Shown piece after piece: positions 1 through 6,424 of a stretch of 7,524 nt of DNA (positions are counted from its first letter, which is position 1; each line of letters begins with the position of its first letter). Source of the stretch: Bacteroidales bacterium UBA5537 (GTDB lineage Bacteria > Bacteroidota > Bacteroidia > Bacteroidales > Lentimicrobiaceae); the NCBI GenBank assembly GCA_002426025.1, contig DINP01000101.1, forward strand, positions 31,207 to 38,730, read 5' to 3'. The translations under genes were made by a program, and so were the position numbers. The notes below the pieces were generated by a model. The model was not told where the DNA came from. It saw nothing but the letters and a program-made list of their open reading frames with translations, and did no database searches.

Positions 1-15
1 TTTTTCTCTTCCACT

Positions 16-675
16 ATGGTCAGATATATTTTAAGTACTCTGTTGATATGCTGTTTCCTTAGCGGATATGCGCAGAAGAATAATTTCACACCTCCCAATT
101 ACAAGAAAATCCACAAAGAAATCAATAAACCCGGAAGCAAACCAACCTATCAGCAACTTTTTAAACGATACAACGACAACGACACGACGCTCAGTCCCGA
201 AGAGTATCGTTTGCTTTATTTTGGGTTCACTTTTCAGCCTGAATATGAACCCGATGCTAAAGAACCTTTTGTTGACAGCCTGATGGCAATTCTCAGACTT
301 GAACAAATTAAACCCGAACAATATGATAAGGTGGTAAAATATTCTAAAAAAATCCTGCAGAAAAACCCGTTCGATATGCGCTACCTCGATCCGCTGATTT
401 ACGTTTACCGGATGCAGGGCAATAACCAACTGGCTTCAAAACTCGAATTCAAGCTGGGACGAATAATTGAAATCATTTTCACAACTGGTGATGGCCTTAC
501 TGAAAAAACTGCTTTTCATGTAATTTCAGCTACACATGAAACGGATATGCTCAGGGCTTTAGGATTTGGCTTCGTTGGAATGCAAAGCATTAAAAACAAT
601 CAGTTTGATTATCTGAAAGTAGAAGAAAATGCTTATGGTATTGAAGGAATTTACTTCAAAAAACCAACACAGTAG
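16..675 (+). CDS. Exported DUF4919 family protein
   Basis: A 219-residue protein of unknown function, recognised as a DUF4919 member typical of Bacteroidota. Family-like features are the early F-T-P-P-N-Y segment just after the signal peptide (residues 24-29), the D-T-T-L-S-P-E-E-Y-R-L-L-Y-F-G stretch in the first third, and a helical, TPR-like middle (about residues 95-150). Residues 1-19 form a signal peptide: a short basic start, a hydrophobic core, then S-G-Y-A followed by Gln. Cleavage A|Q, leaving an N-terminal Gln, is common in this phylum. The two adjacent Cys in the core are not placed as a lipobox, so a soluble periplasmic protein is more likely than a lipoprotein. Only 15 nt of upstream DNA are present, so no promoter can be judged. 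The next gene starts 30 nt downstream on the same strand. Coding status is secure; the molecular role is unknown. Confidence 0.85.
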   Translation: MVRYILSTLLICCFLSGYAQKNNFTPPNYKKIHKEINKPGSKPTYQQLFKRYNDNDTTLSPEEYRLLYFGFTFQPEYEPDAKEPFVDSLMAILRLEQIKPEQYDKVVKYSKKILQKNPFDMRYLDPLIYVYRMQGNNQLASKLEFKLGRIIEIIFTTGDGLTEKTAFHVISATHETDMLRALGFGFVGMQSIKNNQFDYLKVEENAYGIEGIYFKKPTQ

Positions 676-705
676 TGGTCTTCAATAATTAAAACAGACG
701 ACCCA

Positions 706-1455
706 ATGGATTTCAAAGAACTCAGCATCAGTAATTTACCTACGGAACATATTTGTTGCGCCATTTCCGATAAAAGAGAAGATTCAGGCCTGGCATTAAA
801 AAAAGCGTGGCTGAAAGATAGAATTTCGGAAGGGCTAATATTCAGGAAATTAGATGCAAGAGGAAAAGTATTTATCGAATATCTTCCTGCCGAATATGCC
901 TGGTCGCCAGTTGTTGCTCCAGGTTATCTGTATATAAATTGCTTTTGGGTTTCGGGAAGTTTTAAAGGAAAAGGATATGGTGCAGGCCTGATGGAAAGTT
1001 GTTTGAAGGACGCCAAAGATATAGCCGGAATTGTAGCCCTGAGTTCATCGAAAAAGAGGCCTTTTTTATCAGATGGGAAATTTTTAAAGAAATACGGGTT
1101 TGTGAAGTGCGATACCGCTGAGCCCTATTTTGAGCTATTGGTCCTTAAAAATAATCCCTTGGCTCCTGATCCGAAATTTTCTGAGTTTGCCAGGAACGCA
1201 AAAGTTGACTTCGGCTCTGGCATTGATCTTTTTTATACAGCCCAATGCCCTTTTGCTACTGATTATGCCGACATCGCGCGAAATCTGGCTGCTGAGAAAA
1301 GCATAAAAATAAGGGTCCACCACCTCGACACACGGGCGAAATCACAAGCCCATCCAGCACCCTGGTCAACTTACAGTGTGTTTAAAAACGGCAGATTCGT
1401 TACCCACGAAATCCTCACAGCCGCAAGGCTTGAAGCCCTGGCTGCTGAACAGTAA
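706..1455 (+). CDS. GNAT family N-acetyltransferase with C-terminal YoaP-type domain
   Basis: A 249-residue protein, close to the length I recall for Bacillus subtilis YoaP. The N-terminal half (about 1-150) is a GNAT fold. Strand beta-4 is Y-I-N-C-F-W-V (76-82), followed by an acetyl-CoA pyrophosphate loop K-G-K-G-Y-G-A-G (87-94). The C-terminal half (about 170-249) matches the YoaP-like domain: a strand leading to Q-C-P-F-A (180-184), then P-W-S-T-Y-S-V-F-K-N-G-R-F-V-T-H-E (219-235). That second part is laid out like a thioredoxin or glutaredoxin fold, with a single Cys (C181) where a CxxC motif would begin and a Pro before the 'xFKNGxFV' strand; this fold reading is my inference. The acyl acceptor is unknown. 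The start is the first ATG, 30 nt after the DUF4919 stop, with no obvious promoter between, so cotranscription is plausible. Confidence 0.88.
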   Translation: MDFKELSISNLPTEHICCAISDKREDSGLALKKAWLKDRISEGLIFRKLDARGKVFIEYLPAEYAWSPVVAPGYLYINCFWVSGSFKGKGYGAGLMESCLKDAKDIAGIVALSSSKKRPFLSDGKFLKKYGFVKCDTAEPYFELLVLKNNPLAPDPKFSEFARNAKVDFGSGIDLFYTAQCPFATDYADIARNLAAEKSIKIRVHHLDTRAKSQAHPAPWSTYSVFKNGRFVTHEILTAARLEALAAEQ

Positions 1456-1509
1456 AATTCAGTCAGCATCCCTAAAACGATATTCTTACAGAAATTAAAG
1501 GTGTATATC

Positions 1510-1541
1510 TTTTCATTAGGGTAAGCAATTCAATATATTTG
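1510..1541 (+). promoter_or_regulatory. Bacteroidota-type promoter candidate for the tandem AAA+ gene
   Basis: TATATTTG at 1534-1541 matches the Bacteroidota -7 consensus TAnnTTTG exactly. A T-rich tract (TTTT, 1510-1513) lies 20 nt upstream, the spacing expected for the -33 element, although it lacks the consensus G. Transcription would begin near 1548 and give a leader of about 45 nt before the ATG at 1593. The in-frame TTG that could extend the ORF upstream (1539-1541) lies inside this -7 element and would not be in the transcript. The call rests on consensus matching only. Confidence 0.55.
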
Positions 1542-1592
1542 TCCTTTTCTACAAAATCCATTTACAACTTTCGCCAAAAAGTCGCTATTATT

Positions 1593-4500
1593 ATGCAATC
1601 GGATAAATATTACAGTACAAATGATTTTCCTGAAAAAGAAATAAGCCAGGCCTGGGATGCCAATGAACAACTACAGGGTATCGCTTTCGGACAAAACAAA
1701 TGGATATTAAACACATCAACAAAAACCCACTATGGGCTTCAACGCTGGGCTACCAATGCCGATTTTCCGGCTGAAGCAATTAAAGAGGGTTGGGATGAGG
1801 GCTACGATATTATTTTCCTGGCTTATGTTTACGACCGGTGGGTGGTAATTCAGGCAAAGGAAACAGGGTTTACAGATCAGATATGGCGCACAAGTGCTCA
1901 TTTCCCCGAAAAGGAGATAGAACAGGGGAAAAAAGATGGCTACGTAATAACTGATTTATCTTATGGAGTTGACCGCTGGGCAGTAGTTATGACCAAGGGG
2001 ACAGGGCTAAAGAGCCAGTTAATTGTAACAGCTTCTGAATTTCCCGAAACTGCAGTTAATGAAGGATGGGAAAAAGGCTTTGACATTACTTCCATGGCTT
2101 ATGGCGAGCATAAATGGGCCCTGATAATGTCGGAAAAAACTGGTTATGTTACACAGAGCTGGGCTACCAGGAATAATTTTGAAGCTAAACTTATCAGCGA
2201 AAAGGCAATGGCAGGTAACGACCTGAGCATTATGCTGTATGCCAATGAAATGTGGTTCTTTGCTTTCACCACTTTCCCTGTCGATGTTTCCAGGGAATCA
2301 GGCGACGGGGTTTCACATGCTGTTTCCGGTGCGACTACAACCTCCCCTCCTGCTGAAGATGTGCCCGAGGCTGTTGCTCTTCTTGAAAAGGGCAAAGATT
2401 TTTCAGCCAAAGAAAAATACGACGATGCAATCGACTGTTTCAGGGAATCAATTAAAATTGACCCCGATTCCTTTACAGCCCACAATTGCCTTGGCGTTAT
2501 TTACGATATCCGTGGATTTGAGCGTGAAGCACTGGATTGTTTCCGCAAAGCCTTTAAACTTCAAAGCCGCGATTCAGCCATCCTGAGCAATCTCATTTGC
2601 CAGATTATAGAAATCAACGCGCCAACCTCAGAAATCCTTGAAGCTTTAAAAGCCACTGACAGGCATACTATTCAGGATATTAAACCTGCAATTACACACA
2701 ACAATATCGGCTATGCCTACGCTGAAGACGGGCAGCACGAAACAGCGATTACCTATTTTAAAAAGGCCCTCGAAATTGAGCCAGACAATCCAATTTTCAG
2801 GCAAAATCTGAAACAATCTGAAAACATTATCGGTAGCAGAAGCAGTCGCACAATCGTTTCACCCGAGCCAGAACCGGCAGCCGCACTGGAAACCGTTGAA
2901 AGTTTACTGGATGAATTGAATAAGATGACCGGGCTTGAAGAGATAAAGCGTGATGTGGATGCACTGATAAAATTCATAAAAATCGAGAAAAAACGCAGAG
3001 ATCGCGGTTTTGCCGTTGGAAGCACCACTTTACATACTGTTTTTGCAGGGCCTCCAGGCACGGGAAAAACAACTGTAGCAAGATTGATGGGCCGTTTGTA
3101 TAAAGCTATGGGACTCTTAAAGAAAGGCCATGTTGTTGAAGTTGATCGTTCGGCTCTGGTCGCTGAGTTCGTTGGCCATACAGCGCCAAAAACCAATAAA
3201 GTTATTGATTCAGCACTCGATGGCATCCTGTTTATTGACGAAGCCTATAGCCTCACACCTGAATTTCCGGGAAATGACTTTGGCGAAGAAGCCATTACTA
3301 CGCTGGTAAAGCGGATGGAAGATCATAAGCATAACCTGATTGTAATTGTTGCCGGTTATCCCGATGAAATGAAACGGATGGTAAACTCCAACCCCGGATT
3401 GCAACACCGCTTTACAAGGTACTTCTATTTCAAAGATTATACGGAATTACAATTAACCGATATTTTTAAATCAATCTGCACTTCGAAAAGGTTTGAACTT
3501 ACTCCTGAGGCCGAAGCCAAGGTTAAGCGCTATTTTGAATTTCTTTACCATTCTAAAGACAAAAACTTCGGCAACGCTCGCACCGCCCACAATCTGTTCG
3601 AGGAAGCGGTACGCTTTCAATCGGCCAGACTTGGATCCTTAGATATTGACAAACTATCGGACAAGGACTTACTTACTTTGACTATCGAAGACATTACAAT
3701 TTCCGTTGAAGATGAATTTGACGATAAGCACATAGAGACCCTCGACGAAATTATGGGCGACCTCAACAGCCTGGTCGGGCTCGATGAGATTAAGCAGAAT
3801 GTGCACTCTCTTGTCAATTTCATAAAAACGCAAGAGAAACTCATCGCTTCGGGTCATGAAGCCGACGAAATATCGTTGCATAGTGTCTTCTTTGGCCCTC
3901 CGGGAACTGGAAAAACAACGGTTGCCCGCTTAATTGGCCGCATTTATAAAGCTCTTGGCGTTTTGTCGAAAGGCCATGTGGTTGAAGTTAGCAGGGCCAA
4001 TCTAGTAGCAGAATTTGTGGGTCAGACAGCACCAAAAACGAACAGAGTATTAGATTCAGCCATGCATGGGGTGCTGTTTATTGATGAGGCATATTCACTG
4101 GCATCAACAAAAGGTAGCAACGATTTTGGCAAGGAGGCGGTTGAGACATTATTGAAAAGAATGGAGGACGAACGCGATAAATTTGCTGTAATAGTTGCCG
4201 GATACACTGCTGAAATGCAGGACTTTATCAGTTCAAATACCGGGCTTGAGTCAAGATTTAGTAATTACTTCTTTTTCACTGATTTTACATCCGTGCAGCT
4301 TGTCGAAATCTTTAACAGGATGGTTTCCAGGAAGAAATATAAAACCAGCCCGGAAGCAGATGTTGTTATTGCTGATTTTCTTAATAAGCAATATGCCTCT
4401 AAAACCACTGGTTTCGGAAACGGACGCATGGTCAGAAATTTTTACGAGAAACTGGTAAAAGCACATTCAAACCGTATCGCTGGTAAGGAAGAAATTTCCA

Positions 4501-4619
4501 GTGAGGAACTGATCACATTTGACATGGAAGATGCCAATAATGCATTCAATATGATGACATCCATTTTTGCCGGATCAGCTAAACATGATTCGCGCAGGAT
4601 GATAGGGTTTAATAAGTAA
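1593..4619 (+). CDS. Large DUF7477-like repeat / TPR / tandem CbxX-type AAA+ ATPase
   Basis: A 1008-residue protein from the ATG at 1593; a TTG at 1539 would add 18 residues but sits in the promoter. Order: five 46-residue DUF7477-like repeats (5-231), a Ser/Thr/Pro-rich linker, two TPRs (about 260-327), a degenerate helical stretch, another TPR (about 366-400), an E/P-rich linker, AAA+ 1 (about 438-690), an acidic linker, AAA+ 2 (about 720-965), and a short tail. AAA+ 1 has Walker A GPPGTGKT 486-493, Walker B ILFIDEAY with D549/E550, an arginine-finger-like R606 and sensor-2 R663 in GNAR. AAA+ 2 has the same at 768-775, D831/E832, R888 and R945 (GNGR). Both modules are of the CbxX/CfqX/SpoVK class, whose members form ring-shaped remodelling motors. 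No signal peptide or membrane segment is visible, so it is probably cytoplasmic. It appears monocistronic and its substrate is unknown. Confidence 0.9.
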   Translation: MQSDKYYSTNDFPEKEISQAWDANEQLQGIAFGQNKWILNTSTKTHYGLQRWATNADFPAEAIKEGWDEGYDIIFLAYVYDRWVVIQAKETGFTDQIWRTSAHFPEKEIEQGKKDGYVITDLSYGVDRWAVVMTKGTGLKSQLIVTASEFPETAVNEGWEKGFDITSMAYGEHKWALIMSEKTGYVTQSWATRNNFEAKLISEKAMAGNDLSIMLYANEMWFFAFTTFPVDVSRESGDGVSHAVSGATTTSPPAEDVPEAVALLEKGKDFSAKEKYDDAIDCFRESIKIDPDSFTAHNCLGVIYDIRGFEREALDCFRKAFKLQSRDSAILSNLICQIIEINAPTSEILEALKATDRHTIQDIKPAITHNNIGYAYAEDGQHETAITYFKKALEIEPDNPIFRQNLKQSENIIGSRSSRTIVSPEPEPAAALETVESLLDELNKMTGLEEIKRDVDALIKFIKIEKKRRDRGFAVGSTTLHTVFAGPPGTGKTTVARLMGRLYKAMGLLKKGHVVEVDRSALVAEFVGHTAPKTNKVIDSALDGILFIDEAYSLTPEFPGNDFGEEAITTLVKRMEDHKHNLIVIVAGYPDEMKRMVNSNPGLQHRFTRYFYFKDYTELQLTDIFKSICTSKRFELTPEAEAKVKRYFEFLYHSKDKNFGNARTAHNLFEEAVRFQSARLGSLDIDKLSDKDLLTLTIEDITISVEDEFDDKHIETLDEIMGDLNSLVGLDEIKQNVHSLVNFIKTQEKLIASGHEADEISLHSVFFGPPGTGKTTVARLIGRIYKALGVLSKGHVVEVSRANLVAEFVGQTAPKTNRVLDSAMHGVLFIDEAYSLASTKGSNDFGKEAVETLLKRMEDERDKFAVIVAGYTAEMQDFISSNTGLESRFSNYFFFTDFTSVQLVEIFNRMVSRKKYKTSPEADVVIADFLNKQYASKTTGFGNGRMVRNFYEKLVKAHSNRIAGKEEISSEELITFDMEDANNAFNMMTSIFAGSAKHDSRRMIGFNK
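1605..2285 (+). repeat. Five in-frame 46-residue protein repeats (DUF7477-like)
   Basis: Five consecutive coding units begin at 1605, 1743, 1881, 2019 and 2157. The first four are exactly 138 nt (46 codons) with no indels between them; the fifth is about 43 codons and degenerate. The shared protein pattern is: an aromatic and T near the start, F-P at positions 8-9, a hydrophobic at 13, W or similar at 17, G at 20, an aromatic-Y turn near 28, Trp at position 33 in all five, a hydrophobic strand ending M-S/T, then T-G and Gln at position 46. The units have diverged at the nucleotide level, so this is an old internal duplication and not a slippage repeat. The alternating hydrophobic and Trp pattern suggests short beta-strands, as in a propeller or solenoid. 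The assignment to DUF7477 is by recalled motif and was not searched. Confidence 0.75.
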
Positions 4620-4638
4620 GGAAAACGGAGTCCAAAGT

Positions 4639-5358
4639 TTACTCCATATCAATATTGGGCTGAACTTTCATCTCCATCGAGTCCATTTCGAGCGCGATCA
4701 GGTTCCCAAATCCCGAGCGGTTGCTCATATAGCAACCATTATCCAGATCAATAAAAGGATAGCCTGTAGAATTGATGGTTAGATCAATAAAATCGAGCGA
4801 AACCGGCACATGGCCATGAATGAGCCTGCGGTAACCTATTTTGTAAGGCCTTACCTTAAACTCCCTTACCCAAAGCATGGTCTGGGTATCCTCATATGGA
4901 TCGGGAATATCAAAATTTAGTCCGGCATGGACCAGTACAAATTTGTCGAGTTCAATATATAGTGGAAGGTTACGCATCCACTCAATATAATGGACAGGGA
5001 TTTCGTTCAGGTTTTCAGCACCAAAACTCATCATGGCTTCTGCACCTCCATGCTTTAACCATTGCGATTTTGATTTATTGGCTTGTTTAAAGATTAGGAA
5101 ACTCTTCAAATCCTGTTCCTCGTCCCAGGCCTTTACAAAAAACTCTTCGTGATTTCCCTTGATGGCATTAATGTTATATCCCTGCTCCTGCAGATTCATC
5201 ACATAGTCGAGCACTCCTTTAGAGTCGGGTCCGCGATCAACAAAATCGCCCAGAAAATAAATCCTGTCGTCTTTTGCCGGCACAATATGCGACTCAACCA
5301 GTGAACGCAGACTGCGAAAACATCCATGAATATCAGGGATAACCCATTGTTTCGACAT
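4639..5358 (-). CDS. PPP-family metallophosphoesterase (Ser/Thr protein phosphatase-like)
   Basis: A 239-residue cytoplasmic enzyme of the calcineurin-like PPP superfamily, which hydrolyses phosphoester bonds with a two-metal centre. All the family blocks are in order: P-D-I-H-G (8-12), G-D-F-V-D-R-G (37-43), G-N-H-E (68-71), H-A-G (144-146) and G-H-V-P (182-185), which together supply the Asp, His and Asn metal ligands. The first block has Pro where GDxHG normally has Gly, but the ligand Asp9 and His11 are kept. The short size and the L-W-V-R-E block (162-166) fit the bacterial group containing phage-lambda-type phosphatases, PrpE and symmetrical Ap4A hydrolases. Protein phosphatase and dinucleoside-polyphosphate hydrolase activity cannot be told apart here. 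It starts 5 nt after the gpmA stop, so it is most likely translated from the gpmA transcript. It converges on the AAA+ gene with a 19-nt gap. Confidence 0.9.
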   Translation of the reverse strand: MSKQWVIPDIHGCFRSLRSLVESHIVPAKDDRIYFLGDFVDRGPDSKGVLDYVMNLQEQGYNINAIKGNHEEFFVKAWDEEQDLKSFLIFKQANKSKSQWLKHGGAEAMMSFGAENLNEIPVHYIEWMRNLPLYIELDKFVLVHAGLNFDIPDPYEDTQTMLWVREFKVRPYKIGYRRLIHGHVPVSLDFIDLTINSTGYPFIDLDNGCYMSNRSGFGNLIALEMDSMEMKVQPNIDME

Positions 5359-5363
5359 GCGGG

Positions 5364-6113
5364 TTATTTTTTGGCTTTCCCCTGGTTTGCAACAGCTTCC
5401 ATTAATTTGCGGATAACTTCCGGATCGCCCAGAAAGTAGTCTTTCTGAAGGTTCAGATTATCGTCAAACTCAAAAACGTATGGAATTCCGGTAGGCAGGT
5501 TCAGGCTTACAATATCCTCATCGCTTATGTTTTTCAGATATTTTATTACAGCCCTCAGACTATTACCATGTGCTGCAACCAAAACCTGATCGTGCTGCTT
5601 TAGAGATTCCTGGATTTCGCCTTCCCAGTAAGGAACCATACGGTCAACCGTTTCTTTGAGCGATTCGGTAAGCGGAATCAGTTCTGGTTTTTCGTTTTTG
5701 TAGCGGGGGTCAAGCCGGGGATTGCGGGGGTCGTTATCTGCCAGCGGTGCCGGTGGCACATCGTAACTACGCCTCCAGACATGAACCTGCTCATCGCCAT
5801 ACTTTTCGGCTGTCTCTGCCTTATTCAGCCCCTGAAGGTTTCCGTAATGCTTTTCGTTTAGCCTCCAGCTTTTTAAAACAGGGATCCACAACTGATCCAT
5901 TTCTTCCAATGCCAGATTCAGGGTTTTTATAGCCCTTTTCAGGAAGGAAGTATAAGCAAGATCAAAGAAAAATCCATTCTCCTTCAAAACTTTACCAGCT
6001 TCACGCGCTTCATTTACCCCTTTCTCAGAAAGGTCAACATCGGTCCAACCTGTAAAACGATTTTCTTTATTCCATTCACTTTCGCCATGCCGCAACAAAA
6101 CAAGTTTCTTCAT
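5364..6113 (-). CDS. gpmA: 2,3-bisphosphoglycerate-dependent phosphoglycerate mutase
   Basis: A 249-residue glycolytic and gluconeogenic enzyme that interconverts 3- and 2-phosphoglycerate through a phosphohistidine intermediate in the cytosol. It is nearly the length of the E. coli enzyme (about 250). The signature L-R-H-G-E-S-E-W-N (7-15) contains the phosphorylated His9. The block F-T-G-W-T-D-V-D-L-S (20-29), the acid/base Glu87 in L-N-E-K-H-Y-G and the second active-site His182 in A-A-H-G-N-S-L-R-A are all intact. The block R-R-S-Y-D-V-P-P-P-like (114-123) and the C-terminal tail, absent from short cobalamin-phosphatase-type relatives, support true GpmA. The ATG is preceded by an A/T-only stretch and no Shine-Dalgarno, as usual for the phylum. 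A -7 element lies about 46 nt upstream. It is probably the first gene of a two-gene operon with the downstream phosphatase. Confidence 0.96.
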   Translation of the reverse strand: MKKLVLLRHGESEWNKENRFTGWTDVDLSEKGVNEAREAGKVLKENGFFFDLAYTSFLKRAIKTLNLALEEMDQLWIPVLKSWRLNEKHYGNLQGLNKAETAEKYGDEQVHVWRRSYDVPPAPLADNDPRNPRLDPRYKNEKPELIPLTESLKETVDRMVPYWEGEIQESLKQHDQVLVAAHGNSLRAVIKYLKNISDEDIVSLNLPTGIPYVFEFDDNLNLQKDYFLGDPEVIRKLMEAVANQGKAKK

Positions 6114-6158
6114 TTTAATATATATTTTTTAGCTGATTAGGTCTGTAAATTGTAGTTG

Positions 6159-6166
6159 CAAAGATA
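6159..6166 (-). promoter_or_regulatory. -7 promoter element for gpmA
   Basis: On the minus strand this reads TATCTTTG, an exact match to the Bacteroidota -7 consensus TAnnTTTG, followed by CA as is common. Transcription would start near 6152 and leave an A/T-rich leader of about 38 nt before the gpmA ATG. No convincing TTTG -33 element is seen 19-21 nt further upstream, so the call rests on the -7 match and its position. Confidence 0.55.
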
Positions 6167-6343
6167 CAAAATAGATACCTACGAATTTATCCTGATACAC
6201 AACGGCTTTTATAAAATAGAACCCGTCTCTGCGTGAACAGCAAACTAAACTCAGGAAAATCGTCAGACGAATGTTCAGAAATACAAAATTCTTCTATTGA
6301 AAATTCAAAGATTCGATTTGGTCGCTGATGCAAAGTAGGCAAA

Positions 6344-6353
6344 TCAGGCCTGA
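6344..6353. other. 10-bp perfect palindrome TCAGGCCTGA
   Basis: The site is perfectly self-complementary and is framed by GGC (6338-6340) and GCC (6356-6358), which could extend a stem across small internal loops. It lies 20 nt upstream of the -7-like element at 6374, where an operator could block the -33 region. One short palindrome can occur by chance, and no second copy was found in the window. Confidence 0.25.
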
Positions 6354-6373
6354 AAGCCGCCGGAAAAATTTAC

Positions 6374-6381
6374 TACCTTCG
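6374..6381 (+). promoter_or_regulatory. -7-like promoter element for the DUF2723 gene
   Basis: TACCTTCG matches TAnnTTTG with one change (T to C), a variant I regard as common in this phylum. A start near 6388 would give a leader of about 37 nt, similar to the other two promoter candidates in the window. The -33 position falls at the edge of the TCAGGCCTGA palindrome and is a poor match to consensus. Confidence 0.4.
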
Positions 6382-6392
6382 CAACGCATCAG

Positions 6393-6410
6393 TAAAAGCG
6401 ATATCTTTTA
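6393..6410 (+). other. Inverted repeat in the DUF2723 leader
   Basis: TAAAAG (6393-6398) and CTTTTA (6405-6410) are perfect complements around the six-base loop CGATAT, ending 14 nt before the ATG at 6425. If the promoter call at 6374 is right, this weak hairpin would be in the 5' leader. The stem is A/U-rich, so its stability and any effect on translation are doubtful. Confidence 0.25.
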
Positions 6411-6424
6411 ATAAAGCATTCAAT

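Larger units (their letters stand above)
6114..6424. other. Divergent intergenic region between gpmA and the DUF2723 gene
   Basis: This 311-nt gap holds the start signals for both flanking genes. The gpmA-proximal end is A/T-rich with a minus-strand -7 match at 6159-6166. The right end has a plus-strand promoter-like element at 6374-6381, a 10-bp palindrome at 6344-6353 and an inverted repeat at 6393-6410. I found no ORF, tRNA-like fold or recognisable riboswitch in the middle (about 6190-6335). Confidence 0.6.

Noticed and set aside
31..429. Minus-strand open frame of 132 codons opposite the DUF4919 gene
   Set aside because: It is fully antisense to a gene with a clear family match and signal peptide, and its translation shows no recognisable domain.
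679..705. Imperfect inverted repeat (GGTCTTC / GACGACC) between the first two genes
   Set aside because: It has a mismatch in 7 bp and a long A/T loop in a 30-nt gap. There is no T-tract and no promoter match, so it is probably chance.
1605..2285. The 138-nt periodic region as a CRISPR or tandem DNA repeat
   Set aside because: The periodicity is at the protein level with diverged codons, the units are in frame, and there are no identical repeat-spacer units.
2239..2586. Plus-strand open frame of 115 codons overlapping the repeat-TPR junction
   Set aside because: It is out of frame inside the large ATPase gene, whose TPR pattern continues through the region without a break.
2753..3226. Minus-strand open frame of 157 codons opposite the first AAA+ domain
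   Set aside because: The composition is Ser/Pro/Phe-rich, typical of a reverse-strand shadow, and the opposite strand encodes an intact Walker A motif.
1593..4619. Assignment of the large ATPase as EccA of a type VII (ESX) secretion system
   Set aside because: The TPR plus CbxX-type layout is similar, but EccA has one AAA+ domain and no such repeat domain, and no ESX component or WXG100 protein is in the window.
4627..4645. Inverted repeat GGAGT...ACTCC between the convergent AAA+ and phosphatase genes, as a shared terminator
   Set aside because: The stem is only 5 bp with a 9-nt loop, there is no T-tract on either side, and it overlaps the end of the phosphatase coding region. The support is too weak to call a terminator.
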